Shown here in pieces: positions 46,929 to 54,679 of a stretch of DNA of 64,000 nucleotides; position 1 is the stretch's first letter, and every line of letters begins with the position of its first letter. Source of the DNA: Variovorax sp. J22P240 (GTDB lineage: Bacteria; Pseudomonadota; Gammaproteobacteria; Burkholderiales; Burkholderiaceae_C); NCBI RefSeq assembly GCF_030316855.1, contig NZ_JASZYR010000007.1, positions 124,001 to 188,000 on the forward strand, read 5' to 3'. The position numbers were made by a program, and so were the translations under genes. The notes beneath the pieces were generated by a model, which saw nothing but the letters and a program-made list of their open reading frames with translations, was not told the DNA's origin and searched no databases.

Positions 46929-47960
46929 CTACGCCTCGTCGGTGAGCCGCAGAACCACCCGGCCCTCGATCTCGCCCTTGCGCATGCGATCGAAGATTGG
47001 GTTGATGTTCTCGATGCGGTCTTCGCTGTACACGGTATGTACCTTGCCCTCGCCGGCGAAGGCCAGCGCTTCTTGCAGGTCCTTGCGAGTGCCCACGATC
47101 GAGCCGCGCACAGTCTTTGCGTTCAGCACCATATCGAAAATCGGCAGGCCGAAGTCGCCCGGCGGCAGTCCGACCATCGACATGGTTCCCCGCTTGTGCA
47201 ACATGCCCAGTGCTTGCGAGAAGGCGGCGCGCGAGGCCGCCGTGACGAGTACGCCGTGCGCCCCCTTGAGGTCGCGCTGAAGTTCCTTGGCTGGATCGGC
47301 GTTGGCGGCGTTGACGACCATGTCCGCGCCGACCTGTTTGGCCAACTGGAGCTTGGCATCGTCAATGTCCACCGCCGCCACATGAAAGCCCATGGCCTTG
47401 GCGTACTGCAATGCCAGATGGCCCAATCCGCCGACACCCGAGATCGCAACCCAGTCGCCGGGTTGGCAGTCGAGCACCTTGAGGCCCTTGTAGACAGTGA
47501 CCCCCGCGCAAAGAATGGGCGCGAGCTCAGAGAAACCTCGATTCGCGGGCAGATGTCCGACGTAGCCCGGATCGGCCAGCACGTATTCTGCATAGCCTCC
47601 GTCGACGGTGTAACCCGTCATTTGCTGCCCTTCACACAAGGTTTCCCAGCCCGTGATGCAGTGCTCGCAATGGCCGCAGGCGGTATGCAGCCAAGGCACG
47701 CCGACGCGGTCACCTTCCTTCACATGCTTCACGCCAGCGCCCACGGCGGCCACATGGCCCACTCCTTCGTGGCCGGGAATGAAGGGCGGCGATGGTTTGA
47801 CCGGCCAGTCGCCATCGGCGGCGTGCAGGTCGGTGTGGCAGACGCCCGAGGCCGCCACCTTCACCAGCACCTGACCCGGTACCACCTTCGGCACCGGCAC
47901 CTCTTCGATCACGAGCGGTTTCCCAAACTCGTGGACCACTGCAGCTTTCATCATCTGCAT
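46929..47960 (-). CDS. adhP: Zinc-dependent alcohol dehydrogenase AdhP
   Basis: A 343-residue NAD-dependent medium-chain alcohol dehydrogenase. Catalytic zinc ligands appear in ASGVCHTDLHAADGDWP and PGHEGVGHVAAVG; the structural zinc site is ACGHCEHCITGWETLCEG; the Rossmann fold is AISGVGGLGHLALQYAKAMG. It belongs to the propanol/ethanol-preferring AdhP group. The start at 47960 has CGGAGGTCGCA before it; an ATG two codons later is possible. It lies 149 bp upstream of the phosphoketolase gene on the same strand and may use acetaldehyde or ethanol from related metabolism. Confidence 0.9.
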   Translation of the reverse strand: MQMMKAAVVHEFGKPLVIEEVPVPKVVPGQVLVKVAASGVCHTDLHAADGDWPVKPSPPFIPGHEGVGHVAAVGAGVKHVKEGDRVGVPWLHTACGHCEHCITGWETLCEGQQMTGYTVDGGYAEYVLADPGYVGHLPANRGFSELAPILCAGVTVYKGLKVLDCQPGDWVAISGVGGLGHLALQYAKAMGFHVAAVDIDDAKLQLAKQVGADMVVNAANADPAKELQRDLKGAHGVLVTAASRAAFSQALGMLHKRGTMSMVGLPPGDFGLPIFDMVLNAKTVRGSIVGTRKDLQEALAFAGEGKVHTVYSEDRIENINPIFDRMRKGEIEGRVVLRLTDEA

Positions 47961-48290
47961 TGCGACCTCCGATACGTTGTGGGCAACAGCGCAGCCAAGA
48001 TCAAATTGTCGATCGCGGCAGCGCGCGGCACAACAGGAGGATCAGGGCAAATGCCAGCGTTGCATTTGAGTACAAAGGCGGCGGAGGAACCAGTTTCCGC
48101 ACGACTCGCCAGTGACTGAAACGGCGACATCCGCGCACAATGGGGTCATGCCGGTCGCCCTGCATGTCGTGCTGACACGGGTCGCTGCCTGCCGATGCCG
48201 CTCTTCGCCGCCTTGTACTGGCGCTGGCCAGGCTGGAAGTGAAGCCGTAACTTTTGTTGAGCGCCTGACTGAGCGCGCCGGGAGCCCTTT
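47961..48290. other. Intergenic upstream of adhP
   Basis: 330 bp between the divergent adhP gene and the small gene at 48291. No ORF with family features. It should hold the adhP promoter; I do not see an FNR-type TTGAT-N4-ATCAA box. Confidence 0.4.
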
Positions 48291-48494
48291 ATGGATCGGG
48301 CATCTGTGACTTCCGCTATCGGCGACATGCCGGCCGAGCTGGACCGCAAGCAGGACAGCATCCACGTGCAGGAAGCGAGGAGAGCACTCACTCGTGCTCG
48401 GCAATTGATCGAGGCCAACCCAGACGGCTCGCCGAGTAACGAGGAGCTTGTGGACGCGATGACCCAATTGGTCATGTTCGGGATACCCGGATAG
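48291..48494 (+). CDS. Small hypothetical protein
   Basis: A 67-residue ORF, with GGGAGCCC before the ATG. It is mostly helical (ELDRKQDSIHVQEARRALTR) and acidic at its centre (NPDGSPSNEELVDAMTQL). I recognise no family. It lies 220 bp before the hemerythrin-like gene in the same direction. Confidence 0.45.
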   Translation: MDRASVTSAIGDMPAELDRKQDSIHVQEARRALTRARQLIEANPDGSPSNEELVDAMTQLVMFGIPG

Positions 48495-48713
48495 GACGAC
48501 CCTCCGATGAAGCTGCGGTCGGGTGCCGCAGCGATGCGATCGTCGGATCCAGCGAGCGCAGGCCCGGGCTTCGCGACTGTCGCGGGGCGCTGCCTCGGAC
48601 CCGGTGGCGAGACGCTCAAGCGTCGGGCATTTGCGCGGATGCAGATCGAAGAATCTGTCGGTCAAGCGGCGTAGAGTGTCCGTTCAGGCTCATCAGAGTT
48701 TTGGAGGTTCAAC

Positions 48714-49295
48714 ATGACCAGCCAGATCGCGCAATGGCATGCCGAGCACGGGAATTTTTCCTTGCTCCTCAGCTTCCTTGATGAGCAGGTTGCCAGATTT
48801 CGAGACGGCGAGAACCCGGACTACCACCTGATGCTTGAGATCGTTTCGTACCTGCGCGAGTTCGGCGATTGCTTTCACCATCCACGCGAAGATGCCGCGT
48901 TCACGATCCTCGCGACGCACGATCCGCGGATGCAATTGCCGATCAACCGTCTGCATCAGGATCATCGTGTCCTCGCCGTCGCGGGCGAAGAGCTGGTCGC
49001 GCGCCTGAACCAAGTCATCAGCGAGACCTATGTGCGCAGCGCGACGGTGGAAGCGGCGGCAGCACTCTACCTGGCCTACTACCGGCATCACCTTGCCGCG
49101 GAGGAAAGACAGATCCTGCCGCATGCGCGGCTGCTGTTGACTGCGCAGGACTGGGAGGTCGTCGCCAGAGCCGCGCCCTCGTGCCCGGACCCACTGTTCG
49201 GAGACACGCCGACGCGAACTTATCTGAGGCTGGCCGGGATGATCGCAGCGCGGTCCTCGGGCGAGAGGAAGCAGGATTCGGCTGCGGGCGGCTGA
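48714..49295 (+). CDS. Hemerythrin-like (HHE) domain protein
   Basis: A 193-residue cytoplasmic four-helix protein. Ligands of a di-iron HHE fold are plausible: QWHAEHGNFSLLLSFLDEQV, FGDCFHHPREDAAFTILATH, INRLHQDHRVLAVAGEELV and YLAYYRHHLAAEERQILPHA. Family members bind oxygen or sense and repair oxidative or nitrosative damage. GGAGGTTCAAC precedes the ATG. It stands alone between two hypothetical stretches. Confidence 0.8.
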   Translation: MTSQIAQWHAEHGNFSLLLSFLDEQVARFRDGENPDYHLMLEIVSYLREFGDCFHHPREDAAFTILATHDPRMQLPINRLHQDHRVLAVAGEELVARLNQVISETYVRSATVEAAAALYLAYYRHHLAAEERQILPHARLLLTAQDWEVVARAAPSCPDPLFGDTPTRTYLRLAGMIAARSSGERKQDSAAGG

Positions 49296-49507
49296 GCGGG
49301 GCTGGGGCCGGAGTGACGGGTGTGGCATGAATCCCGGGGCGCTGAACGTCGCGATGAGATCACCGCTCGGATAAGCGCTGAGCCGAGTGCCGCGGCGACG
49401 GGCGCTGCCTCGGTGTTTCCCCTGGCAATCGGCCCATGTGGCGCCCCTTGCGGACGCTCCGTCGCCGGCATTGCGCGAGGGGTCTGTCATATTTTTCCCA
49501 ACGAGGG
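49296..49507. other. Intergenic, no gene seen
   Basis: Non-coding or decayed sequence after the hemerythrin-like gene. It leads into the ArsC-like remnant; nothing else is recognisable. Confidence 0.35.
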
Positions 49508-49690
49508 CTTTGCTGGCCGCAGGACGGATCGTGGTGATCCTTGTTTCGCAACGCAATTCATTGCGAAGCATCCTGGCCCAGGCTTGTCTCACTCATCTCG
49601 GTGCGGATCGCTTCTCCGTATATTCGTGCGGCCAGCCCCCGAACGACAGCTCCCGCAAGTCGCCAATCGGAGCTTTGGGCCGCCCATGGC
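49508..49690 (+). pseudogene. Decayed low-molecular-weight phosphatase/ArsC-like fragment
   Basis: One frame reads RIVVILVSQRNSLRSILAQA, CLTHLGADRFSVYSCGQPPN. This matches the start of thioredoxin-type arsenate reductases and LMW protein-tyrosine phosphatases (usual loop CTGNSxRS). Here the loop is SQRNSLRS: the catalytic cysteine position is a serine. After about 49660 homology is lost. There is no proper start codon with a ribosome site, so I treat it as a relic. Confidence 0.45.
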
Positions 49691-49911
49691 CGACCTCCGA
49701 ACTCGGACTCTCGGCGTCCGCTCAGAGAGCCAAGCGGGTGGACACCGGGCGTCGAAGATCTTGAAGGGAAGCGTTCGCACCGGGATTGAGACGTTGCCGC
49801 TCAGCCGCTGTCCCTGATCAACACCTCAAGTCGAAGAATTCCTTCGGGCTTTTGCAGAGGTCGATGTCGAGTTGCGCTTTGGCATCTCCAACTGGCACGC
49901 CGTAGCTTCGA

Positions 49912-50110
49912 TCGAGCTTGATGCCCGCGGCCTTTGTGACAGCGCCCAGCTTCACCGCGTCGTCTCTGATGGTCTGCGTGAACTGCTCGGGGCTGCAGCC
50001 GACCACGTCCCTGCCCATCGCTCCCAGCTTCTCCGTGGCTTCGGGCAACTTGAGGATGCGGGTGAGCTCGACGTGGAGCTTGGCGACGATGGCGGGGTCG
50101 GCATGCAGGC
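49912..50110 (-). pseudogene. C-terminal remnant of a Bug-family receptor
   Basis: Reading minus, ADPAIVAKLHVELTRILKLP, then EATEKLGAMGRDVVGCSPEQ and KLGAVTKAAGIKLD match the end of Bug proteins. The rest of the gene is absent and the frame continues past the normal end with unrelated residues to 49818. It lies immediately downstream of a LysR gene, where Bug genes are often found. Confidence 0.6.
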
Positions 50111-50251
50111 GTCGAGTGCGAACAGGCCGACGCCCGAATTGGATCGATTGGGTATCGTCAATCGCGTACCAAGCGCGAACGGCAAGGAAGGGGCGTCTGA
50201 AGTCTCATCTCACCGCACGTCTCAGGTCAGGCGGCCTTCAATCCACCAAGC

Positions 50252-51154
50252 TCAACGCAGATACGGCATGGCCCGGATCCTGGGGCGGATGAAATCCAAA
50301 AAACTTTGAGCGGCGGGCGAGAGCGTGCGCCCGCGGCGCGTGAACACTTCGAAACTGCGGCACACCTCGGGGCCCAGGGGCTTCGTCCGCAAGCCATAGA
50401 CTTCGATCAGCGATGCGGCGTACGCAATGCAGAGTCCCACGCCCAGTCCGGCCTTGACCATAGACAGTACCGTGGGCATGTAGGCGACTTCGGAGGCCGG
50501 CGCGAACGTCAGGTCTGGTGCCGCTGTACGCAAATCCTGCATCAGGCGTTCAGTGAACTGTCCCTGCAAGGTGATGACGGGGTGGGGCGTCAGATCGATC
50601 CAGCGCAGGCGCTTGCGCCGGTCCAGGGGATGCCCGTTCGGAAAGACTGCCATGAACGGACCGTCGAACAGCCGGGTCGAAGTGATGTCCGAATTCGGCT
50701 CGCGCTCCGGGCCGATGCCCAGCTCCACCTCGCCGCCAAACACGCGGCCCATGACGCTTTCCACTGGGCTATCCACCAACTTCACGTGGACCAGGGGGTG
50801 CTTCGCCTGGAAGGCCGCAATCAACTCGGGCAACAGCGTGGACGCCAGCAGTTGCGAGGCAGCGATCCGGACCAGTCCAGACTTCATCTCCCGATGATCT
50901 GCGACGCGCTGTAGCACGCTGTCGAGGTCATGCACCGCGCCGTCCAACATCGGATACAGGCGCTCCCCGATGTCGGTCAGGTACACCCGCCGCGTGGTCC
51001 GGTCGATCAGCCGCGCGCCCAGTGTCTGCTCGAGTTCCTTTATCAATCCGCTAAGGGCTGATTGCGTGATGTACAGGCTCTCCGCCGCCAGCGTGAAGCT
51101 GCCGGTGCGGGCGACCGCCAGAAAGGCGCGAAGCTGCCGTAACGTCGCATTCAT
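50252..51154 (-). CDS. LysR-family transcriptional regulator
   Basis: A 300-residue regulator. The winged helix is TLRQLRAFLAVARTGSFTLA then ESLYITQSALSGLIKELEQT, followed by DRTTRRVYLTDIG. The effector domain has LVRIAASQLLASTLLPELIA and GLCIAYAASLIEVYGLRTKP. The start at 51154 (MNATLRQ) is preferred to the ATG at 51166. It is divergent from a VOC-family gene starting at 51323, which is a probable target. Confidence 0.86.
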   Translation of the reverse strand: MNATLRQLRAFLAVARTGSFTLAAESLYITQSALSGLIKELEQTLGARLIDRTTRRVYLTDIGERLYPMLDGAVHDLDSVLQRVADHREMKSGLVRIAASQLLASTLLPELIAAFQAKHPLVHVKLVDSPVESVMGRVFGGEVELGIGPEREPNSDITSTRLFDGPFMAVFPNGHPLDRRKRLRWIDLTPHPVITLQGQFTERLMQDLRTAAPDLTFAPASEVAYMPTVLSMVKAGLGVGLCIAYAASLIEVYGLRTKPLGPEVCRSFEVFTRRGRTLSPAAQSFLDFIRPRIRAMPYLR

Positions 51155-51322
51155 CGGAACAACCACTTAATCGATAAGAAAAAACGGTTGGAATGATATG
51201 TCGGAATGGCCTCCAATCGCATACCGACAGGCGAGACATGACGAGAACATCCCAACGATTCCGGTCGTGTGCGAGGGTCGTCGAATGCCTGAACTTCCTC
51301 AATTCTTGAACGGAGATTCTTG

Positions 51323-51862
51323 ATGAAAATCGATCGCATCCACCACGTCGCATACCGTTGCATGGACGCCAAGGAAACCGTGCTCTGGTACCACCAGATG
51401 CTGAAGATGGATTTCGTGTTGGCTATCGCGGAGGACCAGGTCCCTTCCACCAAGGAGCCTGATCCGTACATGCACGTGTTCCTCGACGCGGGCCACGGCA
51501 ATGTGCTGGCGTTCTTCGAGCTGCCAACCAAACCGCCCATGGGCCGCGATCCCAATACCCCCGAATGGGTGCAGCACATCGCCTTCCGGGTCAAGGACCG
51601 CGCGGAGTTGCTGGAATTCAGAGACCACCTGCATGCCAACGGGGTCGAAGTGCTTGGCGTCACTGACCATGGCGCCTTCCATTCGATCTACTTTTTCGAT
51701 CCCAACGGACATCGAGTCGAACTGGCCTGCCCCGACCCCGAGGAGGAGAGCATGATCCGGCGGCTGGACGCTGTGAAGTGGGACATGCTGGAGGAGTGGT
51801 CGAAGACCAAGCGCGCGCCCAAGCACGCTTCCTTCCTGCACGAGCGGGAGTTCAAGCAATGA
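51323..51862 (+). CDS. VOC (glyoxalase/dioxygenase) family protein
   Basis: A 179-residue metal enzyme of the vicinal oxygen chelate fold. Two beta-alpha-beta units are visible: IHHVAYRCMDAKETVLWYHQ with the N-terminal His ligand, and VQHIAFRVKDRAELLEFRDH with the second His, and the closing YFFDPNGHRVELACPDPEEE with a Glu ligand. The reaction is not defined; the group includes extradiol dioxygenases, glyoxalases and resistance proteins. The ATG at 51323 has CGGAGATTCT upstream. It is divergent from a LysR gene and a monocistronic unit. Confidence 0.82.
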   Translation: MKIDRIHHVAYRCMDAKETVLWYHQMLKMDFVLAIAEDQVPSTKEPDPYMHVFLDAGHGNVLAFFELPTKPPMGRDPNTPEWVQHIAFRVKDRAELLEFRDHLHANGVEVLGVTDHGAFHSIYFFDPNGHRVELACPDPEEESMIRRLDAVKWDMLEEWSKTKRAPKHASFLHEREFKQ

Positions 51863-52019
51863 GTTCGGGCAACCCGCGACAAGCGGTAGGGTGCTCGACC
51901 CTGCAACAGGCTCCTTCGCCCACAGAACAGCCGACCTTGACGAACGGTGGGTGAAAGTCAACCGAGGACGGTGCAGCTCCACTTTGGCGCACCGCCGGAG
52001 CCCTGGGCCGCCGCCTGGC

Positions 52020-52709
52020 TCATGTGCGAGTGGCCGCCGACTCGGAAACGTGCCTGGCGTAGACCGCCAGCACGATGCGCTCGGATTGCACCAGGTACTC
52101 GTTGAGCGCCGCAGCTGCACCGGCAAAGTTGCCGGCTTCAGCAAGTTCGAGGATCTTCAGGTTCATGTCGACGTAGGGCGCGTGCAGGAATTCGGCGTCG
52201 CGCAAGAAGCCGAAGGCCAGGCGCAGTTCGGCCAACACCGGGGCGAACAACAGGTTGAGCCGTTCGCTGTCGGCCAGCTCGACGATGGCCATGTGAAATG
52301 CCATGTTGGCGGTGCCCACGCCGACCCAGTCGCCGCTGTCCCGGCAGCGAAGCTGGGCTTCCACCGCCTCGCGCATCTTCCTCTTGGCCGGGTGGCGCGG
52401 GTAGGCCTGCAACAGTGCCTGAGACTCGATCAGGCGGCGAACTCGGTAGATGTCGATGATCGACGCGATGCTCGGGATCGCCACGAACACGCCTCGGTTC
52501 GGTGCGTGCTTGACCAGCCCGTCCTTGGTCAACATGCGGAACACCTCGCGCAGCGTGTTGCGCGAAATGCCCAGGCTCTCGCTCAGGGCCTGCTCGGACA
52601 GGCGCTGGCCGGGCAAGAACTCGCCCTGCGTGATCTTCTGCCGCACCTGCTCGGCCATGCGTTCGCTCAGCGTCTGGGCTGCGGGGGAGGGGGTGTCGGG
52701 CGGGGTCAT
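52020..52709 (-). CDS. GntR-family transcriptional regulator (FCD/FadR type)
   Basis: A 229-residue regulator. The N-terminal winged helix is ERMAEQVRQKITQGEFLPGQ then LSEQALSESLGISRNTLREV; the C-terminal FCD ligand domain has the metal-binding positions in FHMAIVELADSERLNLLF and LKILELAEAGNFAGAAAAL. The start at 52709 (MTPPDTPSP) is used since upstream codons of the open frame are hydrophobic and carry no ribosome site. It is divergent from the Bug-PxpABC-biotin carboxylase operon and very probably represses it through the palindromes at 52753 and 52818. Confidence 0.87.
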   Translation of the reverse strand: MTPPDTPSPAAQTLSERMAEQVRQKITQGEFLPGQRLSEQALSESLGISRNTLREVFRMLTKDGLVKHAPNRGVFVAIPSIASIIDIYRVRRLIESQALLQAYPRHPAKRKMREAVEAQLRCRDSGDWVGVGTANMAFHMAIVELADSERLNLLFAPVLAELRLAFGFLRDAEFLHAPYVDMNLKILELAEAGNFAGAAAALNEYLVQSERIVLAVYARHVSESAATRT

Positions 52710-52752
52710 TGGGGTGGGTTTGTAGCAGATCCTGCTGCGCATGGTTGCATGA

Positions 52753-52763
52753 TTGTTCAACAA
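52753..52763. promoter_or_regulatory. Candidate GntR operator 1
   Basis: TTGTTCAACAA is a perfect 5-1-5 palindrome and shares ATTGTTCAACAA with the site at 52818. It lies 44 bp upstream of the GntR start codon, on the side of autoregulation. Binding is inferred. Confidence 0.55.
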
Positions 52764-52817
52764 AAGCAGGGTATTCACTTAGAAATTGCCCCCAGACACG
52801 CCTTTCGTTCTGGATTG

Positions 52818-52832
52818 AATTGTTCAACAATT
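52818..52832. promoter_or_regulatory. Candidate GntR operator 2
   Basis: AATTGTTCAACAATT is a perfect 7-1-7 palindrome, 67 bp from the first site measured centre to centre. It lies 68 bp upstream of the Bug gene start. Two copies of one palindrome in the only divergent control region strongly suggest the binding site of the adjacent GntR protein. Confidence 0.6.
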
Positions 52833-52900
52833 CGTTCTCGATGATTCAACCAGATATTCCGATCGGTCGAGTCATACACCCAACCCAACTGGAGCGCCCG

Positions 52901-53878
52901 ATGACTCTTTCCCCTCTGAATGCTCTCGCCGCTGTCGCGCTGCTGGTCGCCGGTGCTCAGCCGGCCTGGTCCGCCGACTATCCGACCAAGCCGATCAAGA
53001 TCGTTGTGCCGTACGCGGCCGGTGGCTCCACCGACACCCTGGCGCGAGTGGTCGCAGAGCGACTGGGCAAGCGCCTCGGGCAGGCGGTGGTGGTCGAGAA
53101 CAAGCCGGGCGCCAGCGAGCAGATCGCCATCGCCAGCGTCACCAAGGCCGCGCCCGACGGCTACACGATCCTGCTGTCCACACTCAGCGGGTTGGCGGTC
53201 AATCCGGGTCTTTACGGTGCGCGGCTGCCCTACAACCCGCAGAAGGACCTCACGCCCATCGTGCTGGCGGCCACCGTGCCCAGCGTGGTGGTGGTGCACC
53301 CGTCGGTGCCAGCGAAAAACATGACGGAGCTGGGCGCGTACCTCAAGAGCAAGCCCGGCGCAGTCAGCTATGCCTCGGCCGGACCAGGGACCCCCAGCCA
53401 TCTCGGTATGGAGTACTACAAGAAGGCGAACGGATTCGACCCGGTGCATGTGCCCTACAAGGGAGGCGCCCCGGCATTGCAGGAGGTGATGGGCGGGCAG
53501 GTGCAGTTGATGATGGCGCTCGTGCCCGAAGCGATGCCGATGGTCAAGAGCGGACGCATGCGCGCGCTGGCGGTGACGACCACCAAGCGCCTGGCTGCCT
53601 ATCCCGAATTGCCGACCGTGTCGGAGTCGGGCGGCAAGGACTTCGACATGACCTTCTGGTACGCCTTCATGGCACCGGCCGCCACGCCCGCCGAGATCGT
53701 GACCACGCTGAACCAGGCGATCGACAGCATCCTGGCCGAGAAGGAAGTCCGTTCCCGGCTGGACGAGATGAGTCTCGACGTGGTCGGCGGCCCGCCGACG
53801 AAGGTGACCGAACTCATCAAGAACGATTCCGCCAAGTGGAAGAAGGTGATCGACGACGCCGGTATCAAGGTCGACTGA
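52901..53878 (+). CDS. Bug-family periplasmic solute-binding protein
   Basis: A 325-residue exported receptor. The start at 52901 gives a clean signal peptide (TLSPLNALAAVALLVAGAQP then AWSA), with TGGAGCGCCC upstream. Mature motifs: YPTKPIKIVVPYAAGGSTDT, VENKPGASEQIAIASVTKAA, ASAGPGTPSHLGMEYYKKAN and YKGGAPALQEVMGGQVQLMM. It opens the operon with PxpA, PxpBC and biotin carboxylase and likely binds the same substrate, possibly a lactam or its acid. Confidence 0.88.
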   Translation: MTLSPLNALAAVALLVAGAQPAWSADYPTKPIKIVVPYAAGGSTDTLARVVAERLGKRLGQAVVVENKPGASEQIAIASVTKAAPDGYTILLSTLSGLAVNPGLYGARLPYNPQKDLTPIVLAATVPSVVVVHPSVPAKNMTELGAYLKSKPGAVSYASAGPGTPSHLGMEYYKKANGFDPVHVPYKGGAPALQEVMGGQVQLMMALVPEAMPMVKSGRMRALAVTTTKRLAAYPELPTVSESGGKDFDMTFWYAFMAPAATPAEIVTTLNQAIDSILAEKEVRSRLDEMSLDVVGGPPTKVTELIKNDSAKWKKVIDDAGIKVD

Positions 53879-53902
53879 ATCCTGGCACCGGCAAGCACCA
53901 CC

Positions 53903-54679
53903 ATGGACTTGAACAGCGATCTCGGCGAGAGCCTGGGGGCCTGGCGCATGGGCGACGACGACGCCATGCTGGCCATCGTGAGCAGCGCCAACGTGGCCTG
54001 CGGTTTCCATGCCGGCGACTCGGCCGGCATCCTGCAGACCTTGCGCCGCGCGGCCGAGCATGGCGTGGTCGTCGGCGCGCACGTGTCCTACCCCGACCTG
54101 GCCGGCTTCGGCCGGCGCCACATGGACGTGGCCAGCGCCGACCTGATGGCCGACGTGATCTACCAGATCGGTGCACTCCAGGGGCTGGCCACCGCGGCGG
54201 GTACCAGGGTGCGCTACGTCAAGCCGCACGGCGCGCTCTACAACACGATCGCCCATGACGAGCGGCAAGCGCGCGACGTGATCGCTGCGATCCATGCCAT
54301 CGATCCCAGCCTGTACCTCGTCGGGCTCGCCGGCTCGCCCTTGCTGGACTGGGCGCAGGCCAGCGGCTTGCGCACCGTGGCCGAGGCTTTTGCCGACCGC
54401 GCCTACACGCCGCAAGGCACGCTGGTCTCGCGGCGCGAGAAGGGCGCTGTCCTGCACGACGCGCACGAAGTGGCGGCGCGCATGCTGCGCCTGGCGACCG
54501 AGGGTGTCGTCACGGCCATCGACGGCAGCACGGTGCGCATCGAGGCCGAATCGCTTTGCGTGCATGGGGACAGCCCCGGCGCAGTCCAGATGGCGCGGGA
54601 AGTGCGCGCGCTGCTCGAGCGCTCGGGTGTGCGCGTGCAGTCCTTTGTCGATGCGGCGCCTTCGGAGGCACTGCGATGA
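53903..54679 (+). CDS. pxpA: LamB/YcsF family protein, 5-oxoprolinase subunit A-like
   Basis: A 258-residue TIM-barrel-like protein. Motifs: MDLNSDLGESLGAWRMGDDD, ANVACGFHAGDSAGI, VGAHVSYPDLAGFGRRHMDV and VKPHGALYNTIAHDERQARD. In Bacillus and E. coli PxpA with PxpB and PxpC hydrolyses 5-oxoproline to glutamate with ATP. Here it overlaps the fused PxpB-PxpC gene by 4 bp. Alongside a biotin carboxylase, the set could process another cyclic amide. Confidence 0.86.
   Translation: MDLNSDLGESLGAWRMGDDDAMLAIVSSANVACGFHAGDSAGILQTLRRAAEHGVVVGAHVSYPDLAGFGRRHMDVASADLMADVIYQIGALQGLATAAGTRVRYVKPHGALYNTIAHDERQARDVIAAIHAIDPSLYLVGLAGSPLLDWAQASGLRTVAEAFADRAYTPQGTLVSRREKGAVLHDAHEVAARMLRLATEGVVTAIDGSTVRIEAESLCVHGDSPGAVQMAREVRALLERSGVRVQSFVDAAPSEALR

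Noticed and set aside
48507..48674. A 55-codon ORF before the hemerythrin-like gene
   Set aside because: No family, no clear ribosome site and alanine/glycine/arginine-rich composition; random for this GC content.
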